DNA of 64,000 nucleotides from B46-G9 sp964581175 (GCA_964581175.1 CAZONI010000001.1:66025-130024), one strand, 5' to 3'; shown: positions 17,069-26,753, numbered from the stretch's first letter. Translations and numbers: made by a program. The notes: generated from the sequence alone by a model not told the origin.

Positions 17069-19291
17069 CTACGCCTGAAGAACCGGAGAACGGATCGGCA
17101 ATACCACTCTCACGATGATCATGTCTTGTTCCCCTCGGAAGACGTCTATTTTCCCGCCATGTTTATTTACAATAATCCTTGAAAAGGGCAAATCAAGCAC
17201 CCTCGACGAAACCTCGAACGGTAGACGGGGGAGAAAAAACTGCTCCAGATCCTCCTCTGAGATCCCTTCGGCGGGATGCAGAAGGGTGATCAGGATGGAA
17301 TCCCCTTCCTTTTGAAGCCGAACAAAAAAAGGACTCCCCCTCGGTGTCGAAAGAATGGAGTACCGTATCAGGCTGTCCAGCGCCTTTGTTAATAGACCGG
17401 CGTCTCCTGAGATTGAAGGCAAATTGTCAGGGAAAGATTTCACCATCTTTATCTCTCCGGATAGGATTTCCGGCGTATGCGCTGCAAGAAGAGAATCGAC
17501 CAGAGAAGACACGTCCAATTCTTCGACATGAATCGTCACTGGCTCAATGGACTGCAGCATCATCCTGAGGATCTCTTCCAGCTTGCCCACATCCTCAGCA
17601 ATAATGCAAGCGGCCTTTCGGTTGGGATCATCTTCGGGCAATTTCTCCGCAAGCCTCCTGGCGAATCCTCCCGCGGTGGTGAGAGGATTCCTGATTTCAT
17701 GGGCAAGCCGGGCGGATATCTCTCCAAGTACCCTGATTTCCTCTGCCTGGAGTGCCCGTTCCTGATAAAGCTTGAGTTCGGTGATATCCATCATGATCCC
17801 GTCTATCCACTGGAGGTTCCCCCGATGGTCGGTAGACGGAATAGCCTGGTCAATGAAGGTGAGCGTCTTCCCATCCTTGGTTCTGACTCTTCTCTCCACC
17901 CTCAATTCCTGCCCCTTTCCCCAGCACGCCTCCAGGATGTCTTCCTCGTCCCTATCCTGCCAACCGCAAATCTTCTCACGCCAGAAATTCCGGTCCCCCA
18001 CTACTTCATCGGGGCTATACCCCAGCTGATCGGTGAAATACAGGTTGACGAACTCTGTGGTCCCGTCGGCCAGGATACGGTACACGATAAGGGGAACATT
18101 TTCCACCAGGGCCCGGTATTTTTCTTCTGATGCCACCAGGTCGGCCGTCCTTTCCCTGACTCTGTCTTCCAGCGTCTGGGCATACTCTTCAATTTTTTCC
18201 CTCCTTTCCTTCAATGCCCCCAGCATGACATTCAGCGATTTCGCGAGGCTGCCGATTTCGTCATCGGGTCGGGACTGCAGTCGACTTTCTCTCTTCCCTT
18301 CCGCAATCTCCTGAGCCTCTTTAACAATTTCCGTAATCGGTTTGACGAATCGGATGGCAACAAACCAGGTGAGGCAAAAGGAGACAATGATGCCGGCGAC
18401 TGCAATAAGAAGCATCAGGTTTCTTCTTTCTTCAAGGCGCCTTATGGTGGTCGATCGATCCATGGCAATAAGAACGACAGCCGCCGCATCACCAAAATAG
18501 TCTTTCAGGGGCCCGAGCAGAATCGAACGAGGGGGGAGGCCCCCCGACGCCGATATAACGGTGAGCCCACTGTCTTTCCCGGCATGAAAATAATGCCCCG
18601 GCCGAAATTTCGTATGATTCCTGTCGGTACATGCCAAGAGCACATAATCGTCTTTTCCCCGCTTCACATATATCCCGAGATCAGCCCCCCATTCTCTCCT
18701 GAATTCGTTCAAGAGTCTGATATTAAGGGGGTACCCCATCTCAAGGCTCCCGAGCACGTTTCCATCGCGAACAATGGGAGCGGCCCCCTTAAGCACCAGA
18801 CCTGAAGCCTCCCGTTCCAACCCGGAAACACCATCCCTGGACTTCAGTGCTTCCGCCGTCACACTTCGCCCGGCCGTCATTTCACCCTGCCCGGATTCAC
18901 TGTGGAGACGAAGGGGTAACTCTCCCGGCGGCAAATCAATGTGGAACTGTTCTATTCCAAATTTCTTTCTTAGAGCCTGGAAGATCGGTGCTGCGTATCT
19001 TTCAACCGCCTTCTCGTCCCGCGACGCCATGATTCTCTTTATCTCAGGATCCACTGCCAGAACAGAGGCCAGTGCCAGCAGCACCTCCTCTTTCTGGCGA
19101 ATATTCTGCAGAAACAGGCGGTACAGCTGTTTCATTTCACGGGCGTCCTCGTGTGCTATGAGTGTCTGCTGTGAATTCAGGCCCAGATAGACGAGTGAAG
19201 TTGTTCCGATAAACGCGAAGGCCAGGAAGGGAACCAAGAGCTTCCAGATGAGACTGATACTGCGTATTCTGTAGAGAATTCTGTTCCGCAT
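17069..19291 (-). CDS. Membrane sensor histidine kinase (CACHE-HAMP-PAS-HisKA) with degenerate ATPase domain
   Basis: This 740-residue protein has a membrane helix at about 13-35, a large periplasmic sensor (40-285), a second helix at 290-312, HAMP (313-365), a coiled coil, PAS (about 390-505), and HisKA with HEIRNPLT (about 540). The final 130 residues occupy the HATPase position, but the N-box reads LDSLIRYSIL rather than a paired-Asn motif. No DxGxG or GxGLGL loop is present (HPAEGISEED, then RVLDLPFSRII). It may therefore be a pseudokinase acting by dimerisation or as a phosphatase. No response regulator is adjacent. Confidence 0.88.
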   Translation of the reverse strand: MRNRILYRIRSISLIWKLLVPFLAFAFIGTTSLVYLGLNSQQTLIAHEDAREMKQLYRLFLQNIRQKEEVLLALASVLAVDPEIKRIMASRDEKAVERYAAPIFQALRKKFGIEQFHIDLPPGELPLRLHSESGQGEMTAGRSVTAEALKSRDGVSGLEREASGLVLKGAAPIVRDGNVLGSLEMGYPLNIRLLNEFRREWGADLGIYVKRGKDDYVLLACTDRNHTKFRPGHYFHAGKDSGLTVISASGGLPPRSILLGPLKDYFGDAAAVVLIAMDRSTTIRRLEERRNLMLLIAVAGIIVSFCLTWFVAIRFVKPITEIVKEAQEIAEGKRESRLQSRPDDEIGSLAKSLNVMLGALKERREKIEEYAQTLEDRVRERTADLVASEEKYRALVENVPLIVYRILADGTTEFVNLYFTDQLGYSPDEVVGDRNFWREKICGWQDRDEEDILEACWGKGQELRVERRVRTKDGKTLTFIDQAIPSTDHRGNLQWIDGIMMDITELKLYQERALQAEEIRVLGEISARLAHEIRNPLTTAGGFARRLAEKLPEDDPNRKAACIIAEDVGKLEEILRMMLQSIEPVTIHVEELDVSSLVDSLLAAHTPEILSGEIKMVKSFPDNLPSISGDAGLLTKALDSLIRYSILSTPRGSPFFVRLQKEGDSILITLLHPAEGISEEDLEQFFLPRLPFEVSSRVLDLPFSRIIVNKHGGKIDVFRGEQDMIIVRVVLPIRSPVLQA

Positions 19292-19354
19292 CGTCTTTAG
19301 AGTAAATCACATTCTCCCGGCAAACGTGAGTCTCCTCCCGCTAAACCGGTGAAT

Positions 19355-19665
19355 CTAAGTCCCTGGATTCATAAGTTCGATGACATAGTCTTTGTAGTAT
19401 TTCACCGCCCGCTTCTCATGAAAGGCACAGAGGCCGCAAAGCTGACTCCTATTTCTTTTGCCGTTGAGAGGACGGCAAAAGAAAACAGCTGCGATTCTGG
19501 ACATAAAGATACAGCCGGTAATTTTACGCCCGTGAAGCTGTCTTTTCCCTTTCCGCCGTCTCGGCAGAAAGGGAAAACAAATTCTTAGCGAACTTCGCGC
19601 CTTTGCGGTGACGAGAAATTGTCCAGTTCGGATACGATATCGTATTTAAGGATACGTGCACTAAG
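19355..19665. repeat. Palindromic repeat element A, copy 2 (MITE-like)
   Basis: This 311-base element is related to 6137-6498. Shared blocks include CATAAGTTCGATG and GTAGTATTTCACCGC at the left. Two hairpins are shared: TTTCTTTTGCCG/CGGCAAAAGAAA near 19450-19485 and TTTTCCCTTTC/GAAAGGGAAAA near 19542-19577. The right end, read backwards, is CTTAGTGCACGTATCC. The CTTAG end overlaps the mtgA stop codon (TAG, 19663-19661). It fills the gap upstream of the kinase gene and has no coding capacity. Confidence 0.8.
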
Positions 19666-20365
19666 GAACACCGACCAGAGGCATTCTGGCCATGTCTCTC
19701 AGGATCCTCTGTTGTCTCCACTTCACATACGAATTCGGCCGCTTCACCGACCACCTATGTGGACTCGGCAAAATAGCAGCAAGCAGCGCAGCCTGGGAAG
19801 CGGACAGTTTCGAGGAAGAAGTATTGAAGTACTTTCTCGACGCGGCCTCCACACCCCTGACACCGATCCCCCAGTCGACCATGTTCAAATAGAGCTCCAG
19901 GATTCTCTGCTTGCTCAAGAAGGTTTCAAGCAGGAACGTGTAATAGGTCTCTGCGATTTTTCTCCCCCAGGTCCTTGCAGGCCATAAGAACACGGTTCGC
20001 GCCACTTGCATGGTGATAGTGCTTGCCCCTCTCTTCCTTCCCTTTCGGAATATGTCCTGTACGGCGTGAGATATTTCCACGACATCAAAACCGCGGTGCC
20101 AAAGGAACCGCTGATCCTCACTGGCAAGTACGGCTTTTCTGATCTCGGGAGAGATGTCTTTGAGCTTCCTCCACACTCCACTGTGGGCGCGCCGGGTTTC
20201 CGCATTCGTTCCGGTCAAGAACCGGCTCAATGCCGGCAAGAGAGGAGGGTTGATGAAACGGAGCGCAACTACTTGAGCGTTCGAAAAAACCAGAAAGAGC
20301 AGGAGGGCTGCCAGGACCCACCTCGTGATCCTCGTCCCGATACCCGGCTCCCTCTTCCCGCTCAC
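19661..20365 (-). CDS. mtgA: Monofunctional biosynthetic peptidoglycan transglycosylase
   Basis: The 234-residue product has one N-terminal membrane helix (about 14-33) and a GT51 domain. Motif 1 carries the catalytic Glu (VLASEDQRFLWHRGFD), followed by GASTITMQVARTVFLWPAR and the LNMVDWGIGVRGVEAAS block. It polymerises glycan strands from lipid II outside the cytoplasmic membrane. The start is GTG with GAGAGG upstream. The TAG stop lies inside the terminal repeat of element A copy 2, so the last residues may have been changed by that insertion. Confidence 0.94.
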   Translation of the reverse strand: MSGKREPGIGTRITRWVLAALLLFLVFSNAQVVALRFINPPLLPALSRFLTGTNAETRRAHSGVWRKLKDISPEIRKAVLASEDQRFLWHRGFDVVEISHAVQDIFRKGRKRGASTITMQVARTVFLWPARTWGRKIAETYYTFLLETFLSKQRILELYLNMVDWGIGVRGVEAASRKYFNTSSSKLSASQAALLAAILPSPHRWSVKRPNSYVKWRQQRILRDMARMPLVGVP

Positions 20366-20370
20366 CCTTT

Positions 20371-21168
20371 CTACCTCTCATCCTTCTTGATCTCGTTCCA
20401 GATCTCGTCCATTTCATCCGGTGCAGCTTCACTGAGGTCTGTTCCTGCGGTCGACAATTTCCTTTCCATCAATTCGAATCTCCGAACAAATTTTCTGTTC
20501 GCCATTCTCAAGAGATCTTCCGCATTCAGCCCCCAATGCCTCGCCAGGTTGACCAGGGAAAAAAGGAGGTCCCCGATCTCTTCCCCCACCTCTCTTGAAT
20601 CCTGTTTTTTGACGGCCTCTCTGAGTTCACCGGACTCTTCAAGTACTTTCTTCCACACAGCGGCCCTGTCCGCCCAGTCAAACCCCGCTTTAGAGGCCCT
20701 CTCACTCAACCGATGGGCCCGCTGGAGGGCGGGAAGAGCGGCTGGAACCTGTTCCAGAAAAGATCCCTCTCTTTCCGCACCATTTTTTTCGGCCTTTTTG
20801 ATCTTGGCCCAATTCGTCGCCACCTCTTCGACATTCTCTACCTTGAGATTTCCGAAGACATGCGGATGACGTCGAATCATTTTCTCAACTATCTTTTCGA
20901 CAACGTCGACGAGATCAAACTCACCCTTTTCTTCTCCAAGGTATGCAATGAAGACAATGTGAAAGAGAAGGTCACCCAGTTCGGCACACAGTTCTTCCGG
21001 AAGACCGCGTTCAACGGCATCCAGAACTTCGTAGGACTCCTCCAGCAAATACATCCGTACAGTATGCATTGTCTGTTTCGCATCCCAGGGGCATCCGCCC
21101 GGTGCCCGCAGTCGTTCCACCAAATCGGCGAGAGTGTTGATCGCGCTGTCAAGCTCAGCATAATCCAT
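20371..21168 (-). CDS. mazG: Nucleoside triphosphate pyrophosphohydrolase MazG
   Basis: The 265-residue enzyme hydrolyses NTPs to NMP and pyrophosphate. Both tandem MazG domains are visible: the first with LLEESYEVLDAVE...ELGDLLFHIVF, the second with LEESGELREAVKK...EIGDLLFSLVNLARHWG, giving the metal-binding EExxE and ExxD sets. ATG 21168 follows GGTGG by five bases and is preferred to the upstream TTG. It sits five bases before the mtgA start, on the same strand. Confidence 0.95.
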   Translation of the reverse strand: MDYAELDSAINTLADLVERLRAPGGCPWDAKQTMHTVRMYLLEESYEVLDAVERGLPEELCAELGDLLFHIVFIAYLGEEKGEFDLVDVVEKIVEKMIRRHPHVFGNLKVENVEEVATNWAKIKKAEKNGAEREGSFLEQVPAALPALQRAHRLSERASKAGFDWADRAAVWKKVLEESGELREAVKKQDSREVGEEIGDLLFSLVNLARHWGLNAEDLLRMANRKFVRRFELMERKLSTAGTDLSEAAPDEMDEIWNEIKKDER

Positions 21169-21304
21169 TGTATCCACCAAAATTATCAGGTTCGTAGATC
21201 CTCTTCGGCGATGTCATTCAATTTTTCGGCTCGCCTCTTCCTTTCAAATATACGCACAGGTCCGTGCGCTGCACCGCAGAAACCGGGTGACTTCCGCATT
21301 CATT

Positions 21305-21856
21305 TTACAGGCTCCCTTTGAGTTTTTTCGGAGTGTCCTTTTTGAGCCTTTCGGTTCGCCCCAGCCATTTGTTCTTCCAGCCATCATAAGCCTCTGAGGA
21401 AATGAGGCCCACGATAGACTGATATGAGGTCACGATTGCAGGCGCCAACCTGGACTCGGCAATCAATGGCGCCTTCGTGGGAAGAAAGAAGGTAAGCAAG
21501 ATAATCACCAGATAGGTGAGGATAATGCCTTTAAGAACGGCCAGAGCAGCTCCCAGCCCCCTGTCGGCCCAACCAAGAAAAGCCTTTTTTACCAGAATCC
21601 CCAATCCGGATCCGGCCAAGTTGCAGGCGATCAGAACAATAAAAAAAATTGCCCCGAAACTGATCAGCGAAAGGAATCTGCCGGATGACAGATGGGATTT
21701 CAGGAACAGGGTCAATTGTGGTTGATACTTGCTCGCGAGCCATATGCCCAGGATCACGCCGGCCAGTGAGCCTGCTTCTCTGAAGAAGCCGCGCCAAATA
21801 CCCCTTACGATGAAGAAAATCATCGCACCTATGATAATCGTGTCCAGGATATTCAT
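21305..21856 (-). CDS. cvpA: CvpA family membrane protein
   Basis: The 183-residue protein has four hydrophobic segments (about 5-25, 28-45, 62-85, 100-122) and the family pattern IFFIVRGIWRGFFREAGSLAGVILGIWLA. CvpA was first linked to colicin V production and affects envelope stress and purine-related phenotypes; its mechanism is not known. It probably belongs to the same minus-strand transcription group as mazG and mtgA, though 136 bases separate it from mazG. Confidence 0.85.
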   Translation of the reverse strand: MNILDTIIIGAMIFFIVRGIWRGFFREAGSLAGVILGIWLASKYQPQLTLFLKSHLSSGRFLSLISFGAIFFIVLIACNLAGSGLGILVKKAFLGWADRGLGAALAVLKGIILTYLVIILLTFFLPTKAPLIAESRLAPAIVTSYQSIVGLISSEAYDGWKNKWLGRTERLKKDTPKKLKGSL

Positions 21857-22090
21857 TGGGCCATCTTTATCAAAGCCAGAGAGTCTCCGTCAAGGCGATT
21901 ATCGAAATCACGGGGACCGGGAGTCACCCTCCCGGGCGCCCAAATCCACCGCCTAACTTTCGCTTAATAAGTTCACGGAGTGATTTGGCGAAACTCCTGA
22001 TCACCAGCAAGGCGCGCATCGGCTTGTTTTCGTAAATCATTTGTGCTAAAGAAGTGAGGTCTTATTCTCTGTTGCAAGGGGCACCTGTTC

Positions 22091-23323
22091 ATGCTGAGCG
22101 AAAAAGAAAAGATCGCGTTGATCACCCAAATCAGCCTCGACATCAACGAAGTGAAAGATATTGATATGCTTCTGGAAAGGATCCTGAGCAAGATTCGGAA
22201 GTTTTTCAATGCCGACGCCGGATCCATGTACATCAAACACCGTGACATGCTTCGATTCAGTTTCACGCAGAATGACACCCTCCAGAAGAGACTTGGGGCG
22301 GGCAAAAAGCTCATTTACAGCACCTTCTCCATTCCCGTCAACAATCAATCCATCTCCGGCTACGTGGCGAAAAACAAGAAACTGGCCAACATTCCTGATG
22401 TGTACGGCATGAACGGTTCAGAACCCTACAGGTTTGACGCTGAATTTGATGAACTCTCTGATTATCTGTGCAAATCAATGCTGGCCGTGCCCATGACGAA
22501 CCAGCGGGGTGACGTGCTCGGTGTGGTTCAAATAATAAACGCCCAGAATGAAAAAGGGGATATTATCCCCTTTTCTCCTGCAGATGAACTGGCAATCATG
22601 CATTTTGCGACCAGTGCGGCCCTCGCCATCGAGCGGGCCCAGATGACCAGGAATATCATCCTGCGAATGATCAGCATGGCAGAATTGAGGGACCCTGCTG
22701 AAACAGGTCATCACGCAAACCGGGTTGCCGCATTTTCGGTGGAAATTTTCGAGGCCTGGGCACGGGAAAATGGTCTTGCTCTCGACGAAATAAACCGTCA
22801 GAAGGATATCCTTCGAATGGCGGCCATGTTGCACGACGTGGGCAAAGTGGCGGTCAGCGACCTCATATTGAAAAAGCCGGGAAAACTTACTCCGAAAGAA
22901 TTTGAAGGCGTCAAGAGCCACACCTACCTTGGAGCAAAGCTTTTTCTTGAAGAACGATCGGAGCTGGATGAGATGGCCGCCCAGGTGGCCTTGAATCACC
23001 ACGAGAAATGGGATGGCACCGGGTATCCCGGGCATGTCGATCCCCTCACCGGCAAACCGAGCCCCGGCTTTGACGGGCCCGGGCGGAAACCCCGGCCGAA
23101 GCGAGGCGAGGATATCCCGATATATGGTAGAGTAGTGGCTGTTGCAGATGTCTATGATGCACTGCGCTCAAGGCGCGCATACAAGGAACCCTGGGCTGAA
23201 AGCAGGATCCTGGAAGAAATGAAAATGGGTGCCGGCACTCACTTTGATCCCGCGGTCATTCGCGCGTTCTTCTCGACGCTGGATGTCCTCCAATCCCTGG
23301 CAGAACGCTATCCAGAGCGGTAA
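22091..23323 (+). CDS. GAF + HD-GYP domain protein (putative cyclic-di-GMP phosphodiesterase)
   Basis: This 410-residue cytoplasmic protein has an N-terminal GAF domain (about 15-180) and a C-terminal HD-GYP domain (about 195-400). Metal and signature residues are intact: HHANRVA, MLHDVGK, HHEKWDGTGYP, then RVVAVADVYDAL. The family hydrolyses cyclic di-GMP. An insertion after GYP (HVDPLTGKPSPGFDGPGRKP) is longer than usual. It stands alone between divergent and convergent genes. The ATG 22091 is preceded by AAGGGG at 22076-22081. Confidence 0.9.
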   Translation: MLSEKEKIALITQISLDINEVKDIDMLLERILSKIRKFFNADAGSMYIKHRDMLRFSFTQNDTLQKRLGAGKKLIYSTFSIPVNNQSISGYVAKNKKLANIPDVYGMNGSEPYRFDAEFDELSDYLCKSMLAVPMTNQRGDVLGVVQIINAQNEKGDIIPFSPADELAIMHFATSAALAIERAQMTRNIILRMISMAELRDPAETGHHANRVAAFSVEIFEAWARENGLALDEINRQKDILRMAAMLHDVGKVAVSDLILKKPGKLTPKEFEGVKSHTYLGAKLFLEERSELDEMAAQVALNHHEKWDGTGYPGHVDPLTGKPSPGFDGPGRKPRPKRGEDIPIYGRVVAVADVYDALRSRRAYKEPWAESRILEEMKMGAGTHFDPAVIRAFFSTLDVLQSLAERYPER

Positions 23324-23350
23324 GGGCTTTCAGCCGGAAGGAAACCGAAT

Positions 23351-25195
23351 TTATGCAAATTCGTTATCATTCCATTCCTTCTGCAGGGTAGGAAGACTGA
23401 TGGTGAATGTCGTGCCTTTGTTTACTTTGCTCCAGACCCTGATCTCTCCTCCGTGCTTGGCTATGATCCCGTGACTTACCGAAAGACCGAGGCCTGTCCC
23501 ATTTTTTTCCGATTTCGTGGTAAAAAATGGGTCAAATATGCTTCGTATGTTTTCGCCGGGTATTCCGCACCCAGTGTCCTCAAAGCTGATACCAACGGTA
23601 TTCTTATTCAGGAAAGTCCGGACGGTGAGGTTTCCACCATTCTCCATAGCGTCTGCGGCGTTCAGTGCCAGATTGATGAAGACCTCTTGCAGCTGGCTTC
23701 TGTCGCCCTCAATGGGGGGAAGGCAGGGATCCAGCTTTTTCTTGATCTCGATATTTTGAAATACCGATTGAATTTCCATGAGTTCGAATATCTCGTGGAC
23801 GGCTTTGTTTATATCCAGTGATTCGACGCGCGGCTTCCGCTGTCTCGAAAAATCAAGCAGCCCCTGCACAATCCTCTTGCATCGTTCGGCCTGGTTGACG
23901 ACCTTCTTCAGATTGGCATGGGGCATCGTGTCCTCAGAAAGCTCCTCCAGTGCCAGTAGACCATACATCATGATGGCACCAAGAGGATTATTGAGTTCAT
24001 GTGCCACACCAGCGGCGAGTCTTCCTATGGAGGCCAGTTTCTCGGAGTGAAATAGCTGTTGTTGGGTTTCAAGTAACGTCCGCTCCATTTTCAGCCGTTC
24101 TTTCAGGTCTACGAATATCCCCACGGTCGCAATTTCTTTTCCATTTCCGTCATAGAGAATGGCTGCCGAAAGGTTCCCTTCCACCACCTGGCCGTCCGGC
24201 CTCCCATAGGACATGGGGCAGGATCTGAGCTTACCAGGCCCTCCGTACTCCTCGCCCCTCATCATCTTCATAATCTCCTTCGCCAGCCCCTTGCGATATA
24301 TGTCGCGAATATTGATTTTTCCGATCACCTCCTCGGCGGAACGTCCAAAAATCTCTTCTGCCGCCTTGTTCCAAATGATAACTTCTCCTTTCATATCCGC
24401 GGCCATGATAGCATTAGGGGAACTCATGATAATGTTGTGCATGAAATCATTGGCTTTAGCGAGTGCCTCTTCCAGTTGCTTTCTCTCGGTCAGGTCGAAA
24501 ATAATTCCTTCGTATCCGGCAATGCACCCTTGATCGTCGTAACGCAAATGACACGTAAATGCCGCGGGGAAAACGGTCCCATCTTTCCGTTTCATCTCGA
24601 TCTCATATTCAACCAGGCATCCTTCCTGGGAAATACGCCTCTGGAGGTCTTCCGCATCCTTGGGGCAAGCATAGATTCCTCTTATCATATCAATACCATA
24701 AAGTTCCTCCTTGGAATCATACCCGAGCAAATCAAGAAAACGGCGGTTTGCCTCGATAAGATCCCCATCCTGCGTGCTGAGAAATACACCGCAATAAATA
24801 TTATCGAACAGCCTCTTGAACTGCCCTTCGTAGGCGTTGAACCCGTTTTCGAACTTCTTTCTATCGCTGATGTCCCGATAGATGAAGACCGCGCTCTTCA
24901 CAGGATGCTCGCCGGGAAGGAGAGGCATTCCGATTACGTCAAAGACCTTCTGCAGATGGGAAACAGGGCGTTCAAAACGAATGACCTGCCCATCAAACAC
25001 CTGGTTCATCAGGCACCATGGGCATCGATCGTCGCGGCCGCTGACGGCCTGATAGCATTTCTTTCCCTGCCCTTCCCCCACACATGCGATCATGGCTCTG
25101 TTCATGTATTGAACGGTATTCTGCGCGTCAATAACGTAGGTGCCATCCCTTATCGCCTCAAGAAGAGGGTATATCTTATTATTCGCCGTTTTCAT
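23351..25195 (-). CDS. Soluble PAS-PAS-PAS sensor histidine kinase
   Basis: The 614-residue protein has no membrane helix. It shows three PAS segments (about 1-110, 118-240, 250-370), HisKA with HELNNPLGAIMMYG (about 400), and a complete HATPase (INLALNAADAMENGG; DTGCGIPGENI; GTGLGLSVSHGI). The first PAS carries a Cys motif (KKCYQAV...DRCPWC) that could bind a redox cofactor or metal. It overlaps the response-regulator gene upstream by four bases, so they form a pair. HEXXNP-type kinases without a DNA-binding partner often work through receiver proteins like this neighbour. Confidence 0.92.
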   Translation of the reverse strand: MKTANNKIYPLLEAIRDGTYVIDAQNTVQYMNRAMIACVGEGQGKKCYQAVSGRDDRCPWCLMNQVFDGQVIRFERPVSHLQKVFDVIGMPLLPGEHPVKSAVFIYRDISDRKKFENGFNAYEGQFKRLFDNIYCGVFLSTQDGDLIEANRRFLDLLGYDSKEELYGIDMIRGIYACPKDAEDLQRRISQEGCLVEYEIEMKRKDGTVFPAAFTCHLRYDDQGCIAGYEGIIFDLTERKQLEEALAKANDFMHNIIMSSPNAIMAADMKGEVIIWNKAAEEIFGRSAEEVIGKINIRDIYRKGLAKEIMKMMRGEEYGGPGKLRSCPMSYGRPDGQVVEGNLSAAILYDGNGKEIATVGIFVDLKERLKMERTLLETQQQLFHSEKLASIGRLAAGVAHELNNPLGAIMMYGLLALEELSEDTMPHANLKKVVNQAERCKRIVQGLLDFSRQRKPRVESLDINKAVHEIFELMEIQSVFQNIEIKKKLDPCLPPIEGDRSQLQEVFINLALNAADAMENGGNLTVRTFLNKNTVGISFEDTGCGIPGENIRSIFDPFFTTKSEKNGTGLGLSVSHGIIAKHGGEIRVWSKVNKGTTFTISLPTLQKEWNDNEFA

Positions 25196-25584
25196 TCTCT
25201 TCCCAAAGCTCTGTCTACGTACGCCAACAGGTCATTAGGAGAAACGGGTTTCTGCAGGACAAAATCGCAGGGGAGCCAACCATCATCCGGGTAACTGTCC
25301 CACGGGCCTTTTAGATCCACGGAAGTGATCATGATCCTGGGTTTTTCTTTCGTCGCTTCATCTTCGATCAAGGCCTTTACCACTTCCGAGCCTTCACTGT
25401 AGGTCTCCATCATCAGGTCGATAATGTACAGGTCGGGCATTTCGGCCTTGGATTTTTCCAATCCTTCTCTGCCGCTGTATGCCTCCACCACCTCATAGCC
25501 TCCTGATTTGAGGATCGTTCCCGTCGATTTCACGAAATCCGGATCGTCGTCTATAATCAAGACCTTCCTGCCTTTTTCCCCCAT
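25192..25584 (-). CDS. Single-domain response regulator
   Basis: This 130-residue CheY-like receiver has the acidic pair DDDPDF, the phosphorylation Asp in LYIIDLMME, the Thr/Ser switch (MITSVD), and the Lys in LQKPVSPNDLL. There is no output domain. Its MME sequence after the Asp and the insert before the Lys match the receiver at 31048-31437, so the two are paralogues. The kinase gene follows with ATGA overlap. AGGAGG lies shortly before the start, and a leader shared with the paralogue precedes it. Confidence 0.92.
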   Translation of the reverse strand: MGEKGRKVLIIDDDPDFVKSTGTILKSGGYEVVEAYSGREGLEKSKAEMPDLYIIDLMMETYSEGSEVVKALIEDEATKEKPRIMITSVDLKGPWDSYPDDGWLPCDFVLQKPVSPNDLLAYVDRALGRE

Positions 25585-25703
25585 TTTCTTTTCCTCCTTT
25601 CTCTGACAAACCGCAGGACGTTGAACTCATACTCCCTGAGCAGCACGTCCGCCCAGACCCCGGATCGTGAGAACCTATCCGGGTCCTCCACCAGAGGTGG
25701 AGG
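25585..25703 (-). promoter_or_regulatory. Conserved leader upstream of response-regulator operon (copy 1)
   Basis: Reading the minus strand from 25703, CCACCTCTGGTGGAGG can fold (CCTCCAC/GTGGAGG) and is followed by ACCCGGATAGGTTCT. About 27 of 32 bases match the leader of the paralogous regulator at 31557-31589. Both leaders also share a GGGAGTAT block and a purine-rich ribosome-binding region near the start codon. Location just before both receiver genes suggests a regulatory RNA element or operator. Confidence 0.5.
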
Positions 25704-25742
25704 ATTCAGCTGAAACTGAGAATCGTTTTGTATGTCATGAAA

Positions 25743-26753
25743 TTACTGCAACCTATTTATTTCATGAATAATCTCAATGGCACCCAGACCGACCGGGCAG
25801 GCATCGGAGCACCTCCCGCATCCCACACACCCTATCTCATGGTAATTCATCATATCGAACTTGAGTTTGTGCTCGTGCCTGCGGGCCAGCCTGGCGCCCT
25901 GGGTTGCCCGGGGATTATGTCCGCTTGTCTCCCTGGTGAACCCGGAAAACAGGCACGCATCCCAGCTCCTGCATCGGACATATCCCGATTCATCCGGATA
26001 ATCGGATACATTAAAGCAGGTACAGGTGGGACAGACGTAGACACAACCGCCACATTTGATACATCGCTGTGCCAAGCGATCCCAGAAGGAATCATCGACC
26101 TTGTTCCCCCGGAGTTTTACAACGGCGGATTGCACCCAATCTTCAGCCTTACTCCGCTGAGAAATCTTTTCTCTAATCCCTTCGAGCATTTTCTTATCGT
26201 TTTCGGCAGGCGGATCAAAATAGTCATTTTCAAGAATTGCTTTCCCCTTTTCGTTCCCCGCTAGTGCAATAAAATGATCTCCTGCATCGAACAACTGGAC
26301 GTCGTGGGGTGTATCTGTTAAGAAAAGGCCTCCCCCTGCCTCTCGGCAGAAACAGGTTTCGCTCGGCGGCTCGGTGCAGGCGACCACTACGTATGCGGAA
26401 GCATGCCTTCTCGCAGAGTAATTGGGGTCAATCAGGTTGTCTCTCGACATAAACCTGTCCGTAAACACTATCGCCCTCATGTCGCAGGGTCTGATTCCGA
26501 AGACGACCGTAGCTTCATGCTCCGTTGTCTTTAAAATGCCTTCTCCCGCGAATGAAAGGATGTCTTCCGTCTGGGGAAACAGGACGACCTTCGCAGAAAG
26601 GACCGTTTTCCCCATTTCGTCGGTATAGGTCCCATCACCAAAGGGCATGAGCAGCAGATCTCCACTTTCGGTCCGCTGGGGGCAGTAGACTTTTGCCTCT
26701 TTGTTCATCTCCATGAGAAGACTCTCGACTTTGTCTTTCGGTAGTATCTTCAT
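25743..26753 (-). CDS. Iron-sulfur subunit, hydrogenase/sulfhydrogenase beta-like (two 4Fe-4S)
   Basis: The 336-residue protein resembles HydB / anaerobic sulfite reductase A-type electron carriers. An N-terminal domain has VVFGIRPCDMRAIVFTDRFM and VVVACTEPPSETCFC, and two C-terminal ferredoxin-type clusters are present (CIKCGGCVYVCPTCTC and CVGCGRCSDACPVG). It would move electrons between the formate dehydrogenase catalytic subunit and the FAD/NAD subunit. The start ATG overlaps the fdhA stop. It is the last gene of a three-gene operon. Confidence 0.88.
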   Translation of the reverse strand: MKILPKDKVESLLMEMNKEAKVYCPQRTESGDLLLMPFGDGTYTDEMGKTVLSAKVVLFPQTEDILSFAGEGILKTTEHEATVVFGIRPCDMRAIVFTDRFMSRDNLIDPNYSARRHASAYVVVACTEPPSETCFCREAGGGLFLTDTPHDVQLFDAGDHFIALAGNEKGKAILENDYFDPPAENDKKMLEGIREKISQRSKAEDWVQSAVVKLRGNKVDDSFWDRLAQRCIKCGGCVYVCPTCTCFNVSDYPDESGYVRCRSWDACLFSGFTRETSGHNPRATQGARLARRHEHKLKFDMMNYHEIGCVGCGRCSDACPVGLGAIEIIHEINRLQ

